Of a stretch of 64,000 nt of DNA, positions 27,021 to 38,506 are shown piece after piece; the stretch's first letter is position 1, and the number at the start of each line of letters is the position of its first letter. The position numbers and the translations under genes were made by a program. The notes under the pieces were generated by a model that saw only the letters and a program-made list of their open reading frames with translations, was not told the DNA's origin and searched no databases. The stretch covers positions 1 through 64,000 of the forward strand of contig NZ_JARVRH010000013.1 of the NCBI RefSeq assembly GCF_030209755.1. The letters are read 5' to 3'. This stretch comes from Arthrobacter sp. efr-133-TYG-118 (GTDB lineage Bacteria; Actinomycetota; Actinomycetes; Actinomycetales; Micrococcaceae).

Positions 27021-27955
27021 TGCTTATCACCGGCCCTGAGGAGTACCTCGGAATCCGGTCAATGGATCGGATCCGCTCGCAGGTGCGGGCCGCGGCACCG
27101 GAAGTGGAAATCAGCAGGCTCAATGCCGGAAGCTACGAGTCCGGTTCCCTCGCAATGGCGGTCACGCCGTCGTTGTTCGACGAGGCCAAACTCATCGAGA
27201 TCGAGGGGCTCGAGTCAATGAACGATGCCTTCCTTGCCGATGCCTTGAAATACGTAACCCAACCGGAGAACGACGTCGTGTTGGTCCTTCGTCACGGTGG
27301 CGGGGTGCGCGGAAAGAAGCTCCTGGACGCCATCAAATCGTCTGGATGGCCAGTGGTGGACTGCCAGCCCTTGAAAAAGGACGCCGAGAAAACAGCATTC
27401 GTCGTCTCGGAATTCAAGGCAGGCGGCCGCCGCATCGAAGCGGAAGCTGTCCAGGCCCTCGTCAATGCAGTCGGTGCCAGCCTCTCTGAGCTCGCTGCGG
27501 CATGCAACCAGCTCATCGCAGACGCCACCACCGCGGTCGACGCAGCCACCGTGGAGCGCTACTACGGCGGCCGCGTGGAAGCCACTGCTTTCAAGGTTGC
27601 GGACGCCGCCATGGCCGGCAACGGGCCGCAGGCTCTGTCCAGCCTCCGGCACGCCCTCGCCACCGGGGTTGACCCGGTGCCGCTGGTTGCCGCCCTTGCC
27701 GCAAAGCTGCGCACCCTTGCCAAGGTAGCCGGTGCCCAGGGATCCTCGGCACAGATCGCCAAGCAGCTTGGCATGCAGCCATGGCTCATAGAACAGGCCC
27801 AACGGGACGTTCGCCGTTGGACTCCGGAAGGCCTGATCCGTTCCATCCAGGTCACGGCTGAAGCGGATGCCCAGGTGAAGGGCCTCTCTCGGGATCCCGT
27901 GTACGCAGTGGAGCACGCCGTCACGGTTATTGCCGCCTCGGCCCGCGGACGCTAA
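26939..27955 (+). CDS. holA: DNA polymerase III subunit delta
   Basis: The 338-residue protein matches HolA, the clamp-loader subunit that opens the beta sliding clamp. Seen features include the N-terminal VVLITGPEEYL, the following strand-helix order EAKLIEIEGLESMNDAFLAD, and the C-terminal collar domain (YYGGRVEATAFKVADAAMAG, SLRHALATGVDPVPLVAALA). The Walker-like motif is degenerate, as expected for delta. TTG 26939 follows GGAAGGA at a good distance. The start lies within the tail of the comEC frame, the usual comEC-holA neighbour order. It is the first intact core gene right of the island. Confidence 0.93.
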   Translation: MAAAQVSKAKTSAANTASWRDVTPSAVVLITGPEEYLGIRSMDRIRSQVRAAAPEVEISRLNAGSYESGSLAMAVTPSLFDEAKLIEIEGLESMNDAFLADALKYVTQPENDVVLVLRHGGGVRGKKLLDAIKSSGWPVVDCQPLKKDAEKTAFVVSEFKAGGRRIEAEAVQALVNAVGASLSELAAACNQLIADATTAVDAATVERYYGGRVEATAFKVADAAMAGNGPQALSSLRHALATGVDPVPLVAALAAKLRTLAKVAGAQGSSAQIAKQLGMQPWLIEQAQRDVRRWTPEGLIRSIQVTAEADAQVKGLSRDPVYAVEHAVTVIAASARGR

Positions 27956-28016
27956 GCCCGCGCGCGACACCCGGATTCTTGGGCGATACGCACATTTCCT
28001 GGCGATGCCGGAATAC

Positions 28017-28090
28017 ACGCGTCGCATGTCAATTTGCGCGTCGTCAGTCGGAAACGCGTCGCATGTCCCCTTCCGCGTCGTCAGTAGATC
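28017..28090 (+). repeat. Two 37-bp tandem units between holA and rpsT
   Basis: The units 28017-28053 and 28054-28090 both start ACGCGTCGCATGTC and both contain CGCGTCGTCAGT after a variable 6 bases. The conserved blocks are 14 and 12 bp. They lie in the noncoding gap between the convergent holA and rpsT genes. No function is evident. Confidence 0.7.
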
Positions 28091-28125
28091 CGGTGGCCCG
28101 TCGGACTCACGAGCCTTAAATACCT

Positions 28126-28153
28126 GAGGCCGGCACCCATGGGTGCCGGCCTC
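28126..28153. terminator. Hairpin between holA and rpsT
   Basis: GAGGCCGGCACCC and GGGTGCCGGCCTC form a perfect 13-bp stem with a 2-base centre (AT), or a slightly larger loop in practice. On the minus strand it is followed by the short T/A-rich run TATTTAAGG. It probably terminates rpsT, and perhaps holA as well. Confidence 0.75.
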
Positions 28154-28182
28154 ACGTTCAGCTCAGTCGAACTGGATAAACC

Positions 28183-28443
28183 TTAGAGTGCGTTGACCTT
28201 TTTGGAGATCGCCGACTTGCGGTTTGCAGCGTTGTTCTTGTGAATAACGCCCTTGCTGACAGCCTTATCCAGCTTACGGCTGGCAGCAACAAGAGCCTTT
28301 GCAGCGGCATCCTTGTCCGTGGACTCAACGGCGGTGGCAACGGCGCGGATGGCCGTCTTCAGCTCAGACTTGACAGCGTTGTTACGCAGGCGAGCCTTCT
28401 CGTTGGTGAGGATGCGCTTCTTCTGGGACTTGATATTAGCCAC
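28183..28443 (-). CDS. rpsT: 30S ribosomal protein S20
   Basis: The 86-residue, Lys/Ala-rich protein starts [20 protein letters not shown] and continues with the helical S20 pattern, ending [21 protein letters not shown]20 binds 16S rRNA early in 30S assembly. Length and composition are typical. The gene runs convergent to holA, with a strong hairpin 30 bp beyond its stop. Confidence 0.98.
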   Translation of the reverse strand: MANIKSQKKRILTNEKARLRNNAVKSELKTAIRAVATAVESTDKDAAAKALVAASRKLDKAVSKGVIHKNNAANRKSAISKKVNAL

Positions 28444-28613
28444 GTGTGTGAACTCTCTTTTTAATGCGGAAATGGTCTAGAGGGTTTTCAGGTTGGCCAT
28501 CGACTGAGCGGCGTGGGGATGCCTATGGCAGCCAACCATGAGTGGCCGTCGACCTGCACGGACACACAGCCATAAATATTATCAGACTCGGCGCTTTTCC
28601 GGGGATTTGGCGT

Positions 28614-29180
28614 CTACGCCGAGTTGTGTTGTCCGCTGAGCCGATTCGCCACCAGTTGGAAAGTGCGCTTGTCGAGGACGGCCCCCTCGCGCCGGACGTC
28701 CGCCGGATTGACGCGGACCACCCGGTCTACCTTGACCTCACTGGGTCGGCCTTGGGGGTCCCAGGCGCCAGTGCCGATGTCCACGTAGTCGTCTGCACGG
28801 CGGCCGTTGTCGTGGTCTTTGCTGGTCAGCATCAGCCCCAGCAGCCACCTGCCGTCGTGCCCTATCAAAAGCAGCGGCCGATCCTTGCCCTGGGAATAGT
28901 CCTCTTCGTAGGGGACCCACGACCACACGATCTCTCCGGGGTCCGGCTTGCCGTCGGGATTGGGGGAGTACCGCGGAGACACCGTGCCCCGGAAGTCGCC
29001 CGGATATGGGCGGGAAAGCTGCCCGACGCCGGTGCTTGCGCTCCGGGTCCGACTCGCCTTCGCCGCTGCCCCGCCTTTCTGGGGCTGGCCAGGGCGCGTG
29101 CCGGGGGCTCCGATGATCCGTCGAAGGTAGCCCAGGGAGCCTTTGAGGAGTCTGCCAAGCAAATGTGTGTCCGATGCCAT
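28614..29180 (-). CDS. PemK/MazF-family type II toxin-like protein
   Basis: The C-terminal 120 residues fit the PemK/MazF fold: GEIVWSWVPYEEDYSQGKDR followed by PLLLIGHDG, then LMLTSKDHD and the basic strand VKVDRVVRV. Many family members cut mRNA. The N-terminal 70 residues, with the GRLLKG and Pro/Gly-rich linker, are longer than in stand-alone toxins, and no antitoxin gene lies next to it. In many actinobacteria this long form sits beside lepA as a conserved core gene, so it may not be an active toxin. ATG 29180 was chosen over the upstream frame because coding character begins there. It is divergent from lepA. Confidence 0.8.
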   Translation of the reverse strand: MASDTHLLGRLLKGSLGYLRRIIGAPGTRPGQPQKGGAAAKASRTRSASTGVGQLSRPYPGDFRGTVSPRYSPNPDGKPDPGEIVWSWVPYEEDYSQGKDRPLLLIGHDGRWLLGLMLTSKDHDNGRRADDYVDIGTGAWDPQGRPSEVKVDRVVRVNPADVRREGAVLDKRTFQLVANRLSGQHNSA

Positions 29181-29371
29181 GGAACCACCGTACTTTCCAT
29201 TGCCGTGCCGCGTCGCCCACACTCGTCGCCCACATTGCAACAGCGACGATCACAGTGCACAACCGGCGTCAGGTTCATGGGAGACTATTAGTTCAGATAT
29301 GCGGCATCGGCCGGAATGGTCCAGACCAGTCCGGAGTCCGGCCGTGTGAGTATCGACAGTAAGGACCCTGC

Positions 29372-31225
<1,854 letters not shown>

Positions 31226-31303
31226 TGGGGCTGTTCGCCCGGAACACTGCGGGACAGGTGTGCGCTTTGGCGGCGCGCACAGGACGGCCACGAGGGGAAA
31301 TCC

Positions 31304-32533
31304 GTGCCTAGCGTTCTTCCCGTCGGGGATCCGGCACCTGCGGACGGCCTCTTGCCGCCGCAGGTCCTCGACGGCGTCGGTTCACGCAAGTTTGGACTCT
31401 ACGTCCACATACCTTTCTGTGCCGTACGTTGCGGTTACTGCGATTTCAACACCTACACCGCCACCGAGCTTGGCGGAGGCGCCTCCCAGGACGCCTACGC
31501 GTCTACTGCTATTTCGGAAGTGGAGTTCGCCGTCCGGGCCATGGAAGCCTCCGGGCTCCCGCAGCGGCCCCTGAGCACGGTGTTCTTCGGCGGTGGCACA
31601 CCGACCCTGTTGCCTGCTGAAGATCTCGCACGCATCATGACGGCCGCCGTCGGGCACTGGGGCCTGGAATCGGGAGCCGAAGTCACCACTGAAGCGAACC
31701 CGGACTCCGTGACACCGGAGTCCCTCCAGTTGCTCGCGGACGCCGGCTTTACGCGGATTTCCTTTGGCATGCAGTCGGCGGTCCCTCACGTGCTCAAGGT
31801 CCTGGACCGTACTCACACTCCAAGCAGGGTCCCCTTGGTGGTCCAATGGGCGCGCGACGCCGGCCTCGCCGTAAGCCTCGACCTCATCTACGGCACTCCC
31901 GGCGAGTCCATGGCTGATTGGCAGACCTCCTTGGAGACTGCCTTGTCCTACGGGCCGGACCACATCAGCGCCTATGCGCTGATCGTGGAAGAAGGCACCA
32001 AACTGGCGGCACAGATCCGGCGCGGAGAAGTTCCCGGAATCGACGACGACGACCACGCGGCCAAGTACGAACTCGCCGACCAGCTGATCAGCGCTGCCGG
32101 ACTGGACTGGTACGAGGTCAGCAATTGGTCCCGCACACCCGAACAGGCGTGCAAACACAACCTTGCCTACTGGCGCGGAGACGATTGGTGGGGCATCGGA
32201 CCCGGTGCGCATTCCCACATGGGCGGCGTCCGCTGGTGGAACGTCAAACACCCCACTGCCTATGCCAACAGGCTCGGTAGCGGGGTGTCGCCCGCCGCTG
32301 GACGCGAAACGCTCGACGCCGGAACCCGGGAAGTGGAACGCATCATGCTGGAGGCGCGCCTCGGCACCGGGCTTCAGGTCGACGCCCTCGACAAGGTAGG
32401 CCGCCACGCCGTCGCAGGCCTCATTGCCGACGGTCTGGTTGAGCCTGGAGCGGCCTTCCAAGGACGGTTGGTCCTGACGCTCAAAGGCCGGCTGCTCGCA
32501 GATGCCGTGGTCCGCCGGATCCTTCCGGACTAG
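31304..32533 (+). CDS. hemW: HemW, radical SAM heme chaperone
   Basis: The 409-residue protein carries the radical SAM motif IPFCAVRCGYCDF (CxxxCxxC, fourth Cys as in HemN/HemW) near residue 40 and FFGGGTPTLL after it. HemW-type proteins lack the full HemN N-terminal extension and deliver heme to target enzymes rather than oxidise coproporphyrinogen. The C-terminal HemN_C region with GIGPGAHSHMG is present. It starts at GTG 31304. The lepA-hemW order is widely conserved. It ends 20 bases from the convergent DUF4870 gene. Confidence 0.94.
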   Translation: MPSVLPVGDPAPADGLLPPQVLDGVGSRKFGLYVHIPFCAVRCGYCDFNTYTATELGGGASQDAYASTAISEVEFAVRAMEASGLPQRPLSTVFFGGGTPTLLPAEDLARIMTAAVGHWGLESGAEVTTEANPDSVTPESLQLLADAGFTRISFGMQSAVPHVLKVLDRTHTPSRVPLVVQWARDAGLAVSLDLIYGTPGESMADWQTSLETALSYGPDHISAYALIVEEGTKLAAQIRRGEVPGIDDDDHAAKYELADQLISAAGLDWYEVSNWSRTPEQACKHNLAYWRGDDWWGIGPGAHSHMGGVRWWNVKHPTAYANRLGSGVSPAAGRETLDAGTREVERIMLEARLGTGLQVDALDKVGRHAVAGLIADGLVEPGAAFQGRLVLTLKGRLLADAVVRRILPD

Positions 32534-32552
32534 CGGCACCCACGAAGACCGG

Positions 32553-32966
32553 CTACTTGATCCAGCGCAGGTTGAAGCGGTAGCGGTGCGGCTGTCCGTG
32601 GTTGACGCGGATTCCGGCTGACACCGAGAAGCAGGTCACTGCGACCCAGATTGCCGTGGCAAGGACAGCGAACAGGTTTCCGACCACCGGAAGCAAGACG
32701 AGGATGTTGGCGAGCACTGCGGCAATCGTCGGAGGCAAAGTGAAGTTGAGCGCTTCCTTGGATTCCTGTGCCGTGAACGGGCCACGTTCGCGGAAAATCA
32801 GGTAGATCAGAAGCGAAGGCACGCAGCCAAGGATCCCGCCGAAGTGCGCCAGGGTTGCCCACTGCCGGTCTTCCGAGGCAGTCAAGGGCAGCGCGTTGGC
32901 AGGAACGCCGTGGTACTGGGACTGGCCCGAGGTGCCATCCCGATCGTCAGGAGCGTTGTCTGCCAC
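32553..32966 (-). CDS. DUF4870 membrane protein
   Basis: The 137-residue product has a hydrophilic start (VADNAPDDRDGTSGQSQYHG), then three to four hydrophobic helices with the family pattern EDRQWATLAHFGGILGCVPS and GPFTAQESKEALNFTL. DUF4870 proteins are small inner-membrane proteins of unknown function. The GTG at 32966 has GAAGGAAG upstream. The reading frame continues to 33116, but that part lacks coding character. Confidence 0.88.
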   Translation of the reverse strand: MADNAPDDRDGTSGQSQYHGVPANALPLTASEDRQWATLAHFGGILGCVPSLLIYLIFRERGPFTAQESKEALNFTLPPTIAAVLANILVLLPVVGNLFAVLATAIWVAVTCFSVSAGIRVNHGQPHRYRFNLRWIK

Positions 32967-33112
32967 AGTATCTTCCTTCGAGTATCTATCGGTGCAGTGT
33001 TGCTGTCCCAGAATACTTGCTCGGCAGGCGATCAGCCGACCAACTCCGGGATCGCTGCCCAGGGCCGCGCTTGGTCCGCTGCCAGGTGAGCACTGGACGG
33101 CCAAGGGACTCG

Positions 33113-33991
33113 TCACGGAACGGTCAGGAAATCGATCACTTCTTCCACGCGGCCCAGCAAAGAGGCTTCCAAATCGGCGTAGCTGTGGACGGCGCCCAGA
33201 AGCTTCTGCCAGCCAAGTCCGACGTCCTCGGCCGTCTCATGGGGCCAGCCGAACGACCTCAGGATTCCGGTCTTCCAATCCGTGCCGCGCGCGATGGTTG
33301 GCCATTGCTCGATCCCCAACACCCTGGGCCGGATTGCCTGCCAGACGTCCACATAAGGGTGTCCTACGATCAGGAGGTTTCCTGCGGCGCCCGGCAGCGT
33401 CATGGCGTCGGCAGCAATCCGCGACTCCTTCGAATCCGGCACCAAGTGGTCCACGAGGATCCCGAGCCGGCGGCCCGGGCCGGGGGAGAACCCTGCTATG
33501 GCCGCCTTGAGATCGTCCACGCCGTGCAAGGGCTCGACGACGATGCCCTCCACCCGGAGATCATCTCCCCACACCTTTTCCACAAGTTCTGCGTCGTGCT
33601 TGCCTTCCACCCAGATCCGGCTCGCCTTGGCGACTTGGGCCCGCTGGCCGGCCACCCGGACGGATCCTGATGCCGTCCTGCCTGCTTGCGCCGCGCCCTT
33701 GGCGGTCGCCGCGCGTGGCGCCGGCGGCAGGAGCTTCACTGCTTGTCCCTCCAGCAGGAATCCGAATCCGAGCCGGAATGATTTGGCCTTTCCCCGCCGA
33801 TCCTCAAGCACCACAATGTGCATGCCTCCGGACTTCTCCACCCTGGTCACGGCCCCGACCCAACCGGACTGCACGTCCTCGAGAACCATCCCGCGTTCAA
33901 CGGGCACCTCCGGCAGTTGCCGTTTGGCCGGCGAGGAGAGGTCTTGCGGGCCCCAATTGTCGTAAGACACGGTCTTCACACCACTTTGCAC
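33113..33991 (-). CDS. DUF3097 protein with Toprim-like segment
   Basis: The 292-residue protein corresponds to the actinobacterial DUF3097 family. It has an N-terminal beta-rich part (GMVLEDVQSGWVGAVTRVEK) and a central RIWVEGKHDAELVEKVWG. The latter resembles the Toprim nucleotidyl-transfer strand E-G-K-x-D, followed by LGILVDHLVPDSKESRIA. A nucleic-acid role is an inference; the function is unknown. The GTG at 33991 has no good ribosome site, and a second GTG four codons later is possible. It is divergent from hrcA. Confidence 0.88.
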   Translation of the reverse strand: MQSGVKTVSYDNWGPQDLSSPAKRQLPEVPVERGMVLEDVQSGWVGAVTRVEKSGGMHIVVLEDRRGKAKSFRLGFGFLLEGQAVKLLPPAPRAATAKGAAQAGRTASGSVRVAGQRAQVAKASRIWVEGKHDAELVEKVWGDDLRVEGIVVEPLHGVDDLKAAIAGFSPGPGRRLGILVDHLVPDSKESRIAADAMTLPGAAGNLLIVGHPYVDVWQAIRPRVLGIEQWPTIARGTDWKTGILRSFGWPHETAEDVGLGWQKLLGAVHSYADLEASLLGRVEEVIDFLTVP

Positions 33992-34095
33992 TAGGGGGAT
34001 CGGTCACGGTCCGTGGCATTCCCAGGACCGCGCGGGAATCATGTTCGCCGCGAGCGGTACCAATGCTAACAACGAGGTGGCTCATACTAGACTTG

Positions 34096-34122
34096 TTAGC
34101 ACTTGGGTATGTTGAGTGCTAA
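34096..34122. promoter_or_regulatory. CIRCE operator upstream of hrcA
   Basis: TTAGCACTT, a 9-base spacer and GAGTGCTAA match the HrcA operator TTAGCACTC-N9-GAGTGCTAA with one mismatch. A third half-site, GAGTGCTAA, lies at 34128-34136. HrcA is expected to bind here and repress its own operon until heat stress. Confidence 0.93.
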
Positions 34123-34217
34123 TCGTTGAGTGCTAATTGTTGAAATACCGGATTGTTGAGAACTTGATCGTTTGAGTCCTTGATCGTCCAGTACTGGCTG
34201 TTGAATGGAGGTGGGCA

Positions 34218-35231
34218 GTGAGCGAACCACGGAAGCTAGAAGTGTTGCGCGCCATCGTGGAGGACTACGTTCACTCCCGCGAGCCCGTCGGCTCCAAAGC
34301 CTTGGTCGAACGGCACCACCTGGGAGTGTCGAGCGCAACCATCCGCAATGACATGGCCCTCTTGGAAGAAGAAGGCCTCATTGCAGCACCACACACGAGT
34401 GCGGGCCGCATTCCCACGGACAAGGGCTACCGCTTGTTCGTCGACCGTATTTCCGAGGTCAAGCCACTTTCGGCTGCCGAGCGCCGGGCCATCCATTCGT
34501 TGCTTGAGGGGCCCGACGACGTCGAGGACATCCTTGAGCGAACCGTCCGGCTCCTCTCCCAACTGACCAACCAGGTCGCCGTCGTCCAGTATCCGCACCT
34601 GAGCCGCGCGCGTGTCCGGCACATTGAGTTTGTCCTTTTGGCACCCCGCCAGGTCTTGGTGGTGTTGATCGCCGACTCGGGCAAAGTGGAACAGGGCGTT
34701 GTGCACGCAGCGACAGACGCCACTGACGAAGAGCTCATGGCTTTGCGCGCGCGATTCCTTGGGAGCATTGCCAGCTCCCAGCTCGACCTCATGCCGCAAG
34801 TCCTGCCCTCGGTGGTTGCCTTGTGCCCGCCGGCGCTTCGGAACCTTGCAGGCGCCCTTGCCCACGGCCTGGAAAGGCTTGCCGAGCGGAGCCGCGACGA
34901 ACGCATGGTCATGGCAGGCACGGCAAACCTGGCCCGCTCCAACGTGGACTTCCCGCTGAGCATCGGTCCGGTCCTCGAGGCGCTCGAGGAGCAAGTGGTC
35001 ATGTTGCGGCTGTTGTCGGACATGGCCGAGGACCCGCGGGGCGTCACGGTGAGCATCGGCCGCGAAAACCCCTATGACGGCCTCTCCGAGGCTTCGGTGG
35101 TTGCCACGGGCTACGGTCCGGGCAGCAGTGCCAAGATCGGCATTCTTGGACCCACCCGCATGGATTATCCCAACACCATGGCGGCCGTCCGTGCCGTCGC
35201 ACGCTACCTTTCCCGCATTCTGGGCGGCTGA
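34218..35231 (+). CDS. hrcA: Heat-inducible transcription repressor HrcA
   Basis: The 337-residue repressor has the N-terminal winged helix ([20 protein letters not shown], then [15 protein letters not shown]) and the GAF-like HrcA core with ISIGREN-type segment [12 protein letters not shown] near the end. It represses chaperone genes by binding CIRCE; GroEL normally aids folding of the repressor. GTG 34218 follows GGAGGTGGG. The CIRCE element lies about 100 bp upstream, so the gene is autoregulated. dnaJ follows after 67 bases. Confidence 0.96.
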   Translation: MSEPRKLEVLRAIVEDYVHSREPVGSKALVERHHLGVSSATIRNDMALLEEEGLIAAPHTSAGRIPTDKGYRLFVDRISEVKPLSAAERRAIHSLLEGPDDVEDILERTVRLLSQLTNQVAVVQYPHLSRARVRHIEFVLLAPRQVLVVLIADSGKVEQGVVHAATDATDEELMALRARFLGSIASSQLDLMPQVLPSVVALCPPALRNLAGALAHGLERLAERSRDERMVMAGTANLARSNVDFPLSIGPVLEALEEQVVMLRLLSDMAEDPRGVTVSIGRENPYDGLSEASVVATGYGPGSSAKIGILGPTRMDYPNTMAAVRAVARYLSRILGG

Positions 35232-35298
35232 CGGCCTCGGCTGGAAACCGCCTCGCAAGAAAAGCAGTGGAACCGTAAACAAGGAAGAGATACCGACT

Positions 35299-36429
35299 TT
35301 GAGCAGTCACTATGACGTTCTGGGCGTCTCGCCGGAAGCAACCGGCGAGGAGATCAAGAAGGCCTACCGCAAGCTCGCACGTAAGCTGCACCCCGATGTG
35401 AACCCCGGGGCCGGCGCTGCCGAGGAATTCAAGGCGGTGACCCACGCTTACGAGGTCCTCTCCGACCCCCAGAAGCGCCGCGTCTACGATGCCACCGGCA
35501 ACGAGAACGGGACCGACAACGGTTTCGGCGGAGGCTACGCGGGCCAGGGATTCGCCTTCCAGGACATCTTCGACACATTCTTCGGCGGAGGCGGCGGCGG
35601 CATGCAGGGCCCCGCATCCCGCATGCGCCGCGGCCAGGACGCCCTGATCAGTGTCCGCATCGACATGCGCGAGGCGGTGTTCGGTGTCAACAAAAAGCTT
35701 GAGGTGGACACCGCTGTCATCTGCCCCACGTGCGAAGGCTCATGCTGCCGTCCGGGCACCCACCCGGAGCGCTGCGACATCTGTGGCGGCTCGGGCCAGG
35801 TCCAGCGGGCCGTCCGCTCGATTCTCGGCCAGGTCATGACCGCCGCACCATGTGGATCGTGCGAAGGTTTCGGCTCGATCATCAAGGATCCTTGCAATGA
35901 GTGCAACGGCCAAGGCCGCATCCGCAGCCGCCGTTCGCTGACCGTCAAGGTGCCTGGCGGCGTCGCTACCGGGACCCGCATCCAGCTTTCGTCGCAAGGC
36001 GAGGCAGGTCCCGCGGGCGGACCTCCCGGTGACCTCTACGTGGAGATCCGGGTCAACAACGATTCCACCTACATCCGCGAAGGCGACGACCTTCACGCCA
36101 CGCTGAGCGTTCCCATGACTGCCGCGGCACTGGGTACCGAGCTGCAGCTTGAGACTTTCGACGGTCCCCAGGAGATCGACGTCAAGTCAGGCACGCAGTC
36201 CGGCGAAGTCATCACCTTGCGTGGACTCGGGGTCACCCATCTCCGCGGCTACGGCAGGGGAGACCTCAAGGTGCACCTGCACGTTGAGACCCCCGGCAAG
36301 CTCGACGCCGTGCAGGAAGACCTGCTTCGCCAACTGGCCAAATTGCGCGGAGAGCAGTTCACCGAAGGCAAGCTTGTGGCCAGTGGCGGTATGTTCGCGA
36401 AGCTGCGGGACAAGCTCGGTAACCTGTAG
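35299..36429 (+). CDS. dnaJ: Chaperone DnaJ (the copy paired with HrcA)
   Basis: The 376-residue protein has a J domain ([20 protein letters not shown], with HPD in KLHPDVN), a Gly/Phe-rich region (residues about 75-110), and a zinc-binding region with Cys pairs CPTC, CDIC, CGSC and CNEC. The first repeat reads CEGSCC instead of CxGxG, a common feature of this paralogue. It stimulates DnaK ATPase. TTG 35299 has GGAAGAG upstream; the frame is open further upstream but overlaps hrcA. Many actinobacteria have a second dnaJ beside dnaK. Confidence 0.94.
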   Translation: MSSHYDVLGVSPEATGEEIKKAYRKLARKLHPDVNPGAGAAEEFKAVTHAYEVLSDPQKRRVYDATGNENGTDNGFGGGYAGQGFAFQDIFDTFFGGGGGGMQGPASRMRRGQDALISVRIDMREAVFGVNKKLEVDTAVICPTCEGSCCRPGTHPERCDICGGSGQVQRAVRSILGQVMTAAPCGSCEGFGSIIKDPCNECNGQGRIRSRRSLTVKVPGGVATGTRIQLSSQGEAGPAGGPPGDLYVEIRVNNDSTYIREGDDLHATLSVPMTAAALGTELQLETFDGPQEIDVKSGTQSGEVITLRGLGVTHLRGYGRGDLKVHLHVETPGKLDAVQEDLLRQLAKLRGEQFTEGKLVASGGMFAKLRDKLGNL

Positions 36430-36431
36430 CG

Positions 36432-37208
36432 GTGAGCAACCCCGTATTCTTCACAGCAGCCGGAACGCTTGACGGGCTCGGCCCTGGTGACTCTTTCGTG
36501 CTCGACGGCGCCGAAGCCAGGCATGCTGTCACCGTCAAGCGCCTGGAACTCGGCGAAGCCGTCGATATCGCCGACGGTGCCGGTAGACGGCTCACGGGCA
36601 CCGTGACGGAATCCGGGCAGGGAACCTTGACAGTCCTTGCCTCCGCTGTCGATGCGGAGCACCAGCCAAGCGTGCGGCTCGTGCTGGTCCAGGCCCTCGC
36701 GAAGGGCGACCGTGACGAGCTTGCAGTAGAGACTGCAACGGAACTCGGGATCGACGCCGTCGTGCCCTGGCAGGCGGAACGTTCGATCGTCCGTTGGAAG
36801 GGTGACCGGGCCGCCAAAGCCCACGCGAAGTGGCAATCCGTGGCCACCGCAGCCGCCAAGCAAGCGCGGCGCGCGTGGATTCCCGAGGTGCGTTCCGCCG
36901 TCGACGGCTCCGGCCTGGCTGCGGCGGTTGCCGCGGCTGACCTGGCGATCATCCTGCACGAGGACGCGAAACGTCCGCTGCGGGATGTCCTGGAGAAGTG
37001 GCAGGGCCAAGTTTCCGATGCGGATACCGGAGCGGGACGGGAAGTCCTGCTTATCGTCGGCCCGGAGGGCGGCATTTCACCGCGCGAAGTGACGAAGCTC
37101 AGCGACGTCGGCGCCGTCACCGCGCTCTTAGGCCACCACGTGCTTCGCTCGTCGACGGCAGGTCCTGCCGCCGTCGTGCTGGCCAGCGACATCCTGGGGC
37201 GCTGGTAG
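36432..37208 (+). CDS. rsmE: 16S rRNA (uracil-1498-N3)-methyltransferase
   Basis: The 258-residue protein has an N-terminal PUA-like part (FVLDGAEARHAVTVKRLELG) and a SPOUT domain with LLIVGPEGGISPREV and the knot segment LGHHVLRSSTAGPAAV. It methylates U1498 in the 30S decoding area. GTG 36432 lies 2 bases after the dnaJ stop, so it is part of the hrcA operon. Confidence 0.95.
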   Translation: MSNPVFFTAAGTLDGLGPGDSFVLDGAEARHAVTVKRLELGEAVDIADGAGRRLTGTVTESGQGTLTVLASAVDAEHQPSVRLVLVQALAKGDRDELAVETATELGIDAVVPWQAERSIVRWKGDRAAKAHAKWQSVATAAAKQARRAWIPEVRSAVDGSGLAAAVAAADLAIILHEDAKRPLRDVLEKWQGQVSDADTGAGREVLLIVGPEGGISPREVTKLSDVGAVTALLGHHVLRSSTAGPAAVVLASDILGRW

Positions 37209-37241
37209 CTCGCAGCGCACGTCCTTGATGAGCGAACGTCC

Positions 37242-38231
37242 TCAACGAACGTTGAAACTCCGGGTATCCGTCGCGACGTCCCCATCGTTGGGTCCCACCA
37301 AGGAAACCCGCAATTCATAGCGGCCCGCTCCCAGCCCCACTGTGAGGCTGAAGACCCCGCCTTGTCCCGGAACGGTCGAAGCTGTGGTCTGCCCGGCGAG
37401 GTAGGACGACTTATCGCCGTTTGAATTCTCGCGAAGGATTTGCCAATGCAGTTTCTTCGAGGGATCCGTGCTCCGGCCGTTGAACTTGACCGGACCGGCA
37501 GGCAAGGTCAGATCCTCCTGCGGGTCAATGATCCACACCGGTGCCACCATGGATGCGTCGCGGATCATCGGATCGCCTAGTTTGACCTGTCCGAATGCCA
37601 TGTAGTCCGTGTGCCCGTCCACCAGGATGGTCACTTTGATCTGCTGTCCGGAATCGATCAGGCCTGAGCTCGCGGCCGCAGCGGTAGCGGTGTAGACGAG
37701 TTCCTGGACCGCCCGCTGGGCCATCCCGGCATCGAGATTGGAATTGAACGCGTCGCGGGAAACATCGACCGTGACCACGTTCTTACCGGAAATCGAGGTC
37801 GCCAGGCTGCCCGGGTTCTGCCACGGAGTGAAGAAATCGTGATCCAACGGCTTCTGGGACATCATGATCCGCAGGGCGGTGGTGATGGGGTTCTCATTGC
37901 CTGGGTTGTCACGGAATTCGCGGTAAAGGAAGGTGTCCGTGTCGCTGCGCCCGATCCAATACACGGGGATCTTGTTTGAGGCCTGGGTTGTTTCGAGCGG
38001 AGCATTGCTGTCCGGGGCCGTCTGCAGGGCAACTGTCGGGGTGGGGACCGGCGTCGTGGATCCCTGTACCGTGCGATCGGCAATGCAACCCGACAGGAAC
38101 AAGGCAGCCGTCAGGGCGGTCACAAGCATGGCGGAACGTTTCCGGATGCGTGTGCCGTGTGAAATCCCGGCTGGCCTGGTGATGGTGGATTCCTGCTCGC
38201 GTGTTCGGCCGCTGTACTGCGGGGGAGTCAT
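37242..38231 (-). CDS. GerMN-domain lipoprotein
   Basis: The 329-residue product has a lipobox LFLSGC after a hydrophobic signal (MLVTALTAALFLSGC), then a low-complexity Thr/Pro region. The GerMN-like part contains VYWIGRSDTDTFLYREF, GKNVVTVDVSRDAF and VQELVYTATAAAA, and a C-terminal Gmad2-type Ig fold (PVKFNGRS). It should be anchored outside the membrane. Start choice is uncertain: ATG 38231 was taken, with a long basic N-region before the signal. It converges with rsmE and is divergent from phoH. Confidence 0.85.
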   Translation of the reverse strand: MTPPQYSGRTREQESTITRPAGISHGTRIRKRSAMLVTALTAALFLSGCIADRTVQGSTTPVPTPTVALQTAPDSNAPLETTQASNKIPVYWIGRSDTDTFLYREFRDNPGNENPITTALRIMMSQKPLDHDFFTPWQNPGSLATSISGKNVVTVDVSRDAFNSNLDAGMAQRAVQELVYTATAAAASSGLIDSGQQIKVTILVDGHTDYMAFGQVKLGDPMIRDASMVAPVWIIDPQEDLTLPAGPVKFNGRSTDPSKKLHWQILRENSNGDKSSYLAGQTTASTVPGQGGVFSLTVGLGAGRYELRVSLVGPNDGDVATDTRSFNVR

Positions 38232-38506
38232 GCGCCCGGGGGCCGGGCACAGGGGCATTTTTGCCCATGAATCAGCTTGTCATAGTCCCAGGGGCCCCGG
38301 CTGGCGTTTCGATACTCCGGCGGGCAACTGCAATGCGATTGATACGAGGTCGATGCCGAGTTGATACCAAAGCGGCACCGATCGGCCGTCCGCAGCCCCG
38401 CCGGGCACGGTCCGGAACCACCCTGAGACCGCCTGGCGTAGGATTGAAAGCAATCCGAGGCCCGCGATCCTGCCCCCATCCAGCAGACGGACATCGGAGA
38501 AAATCG

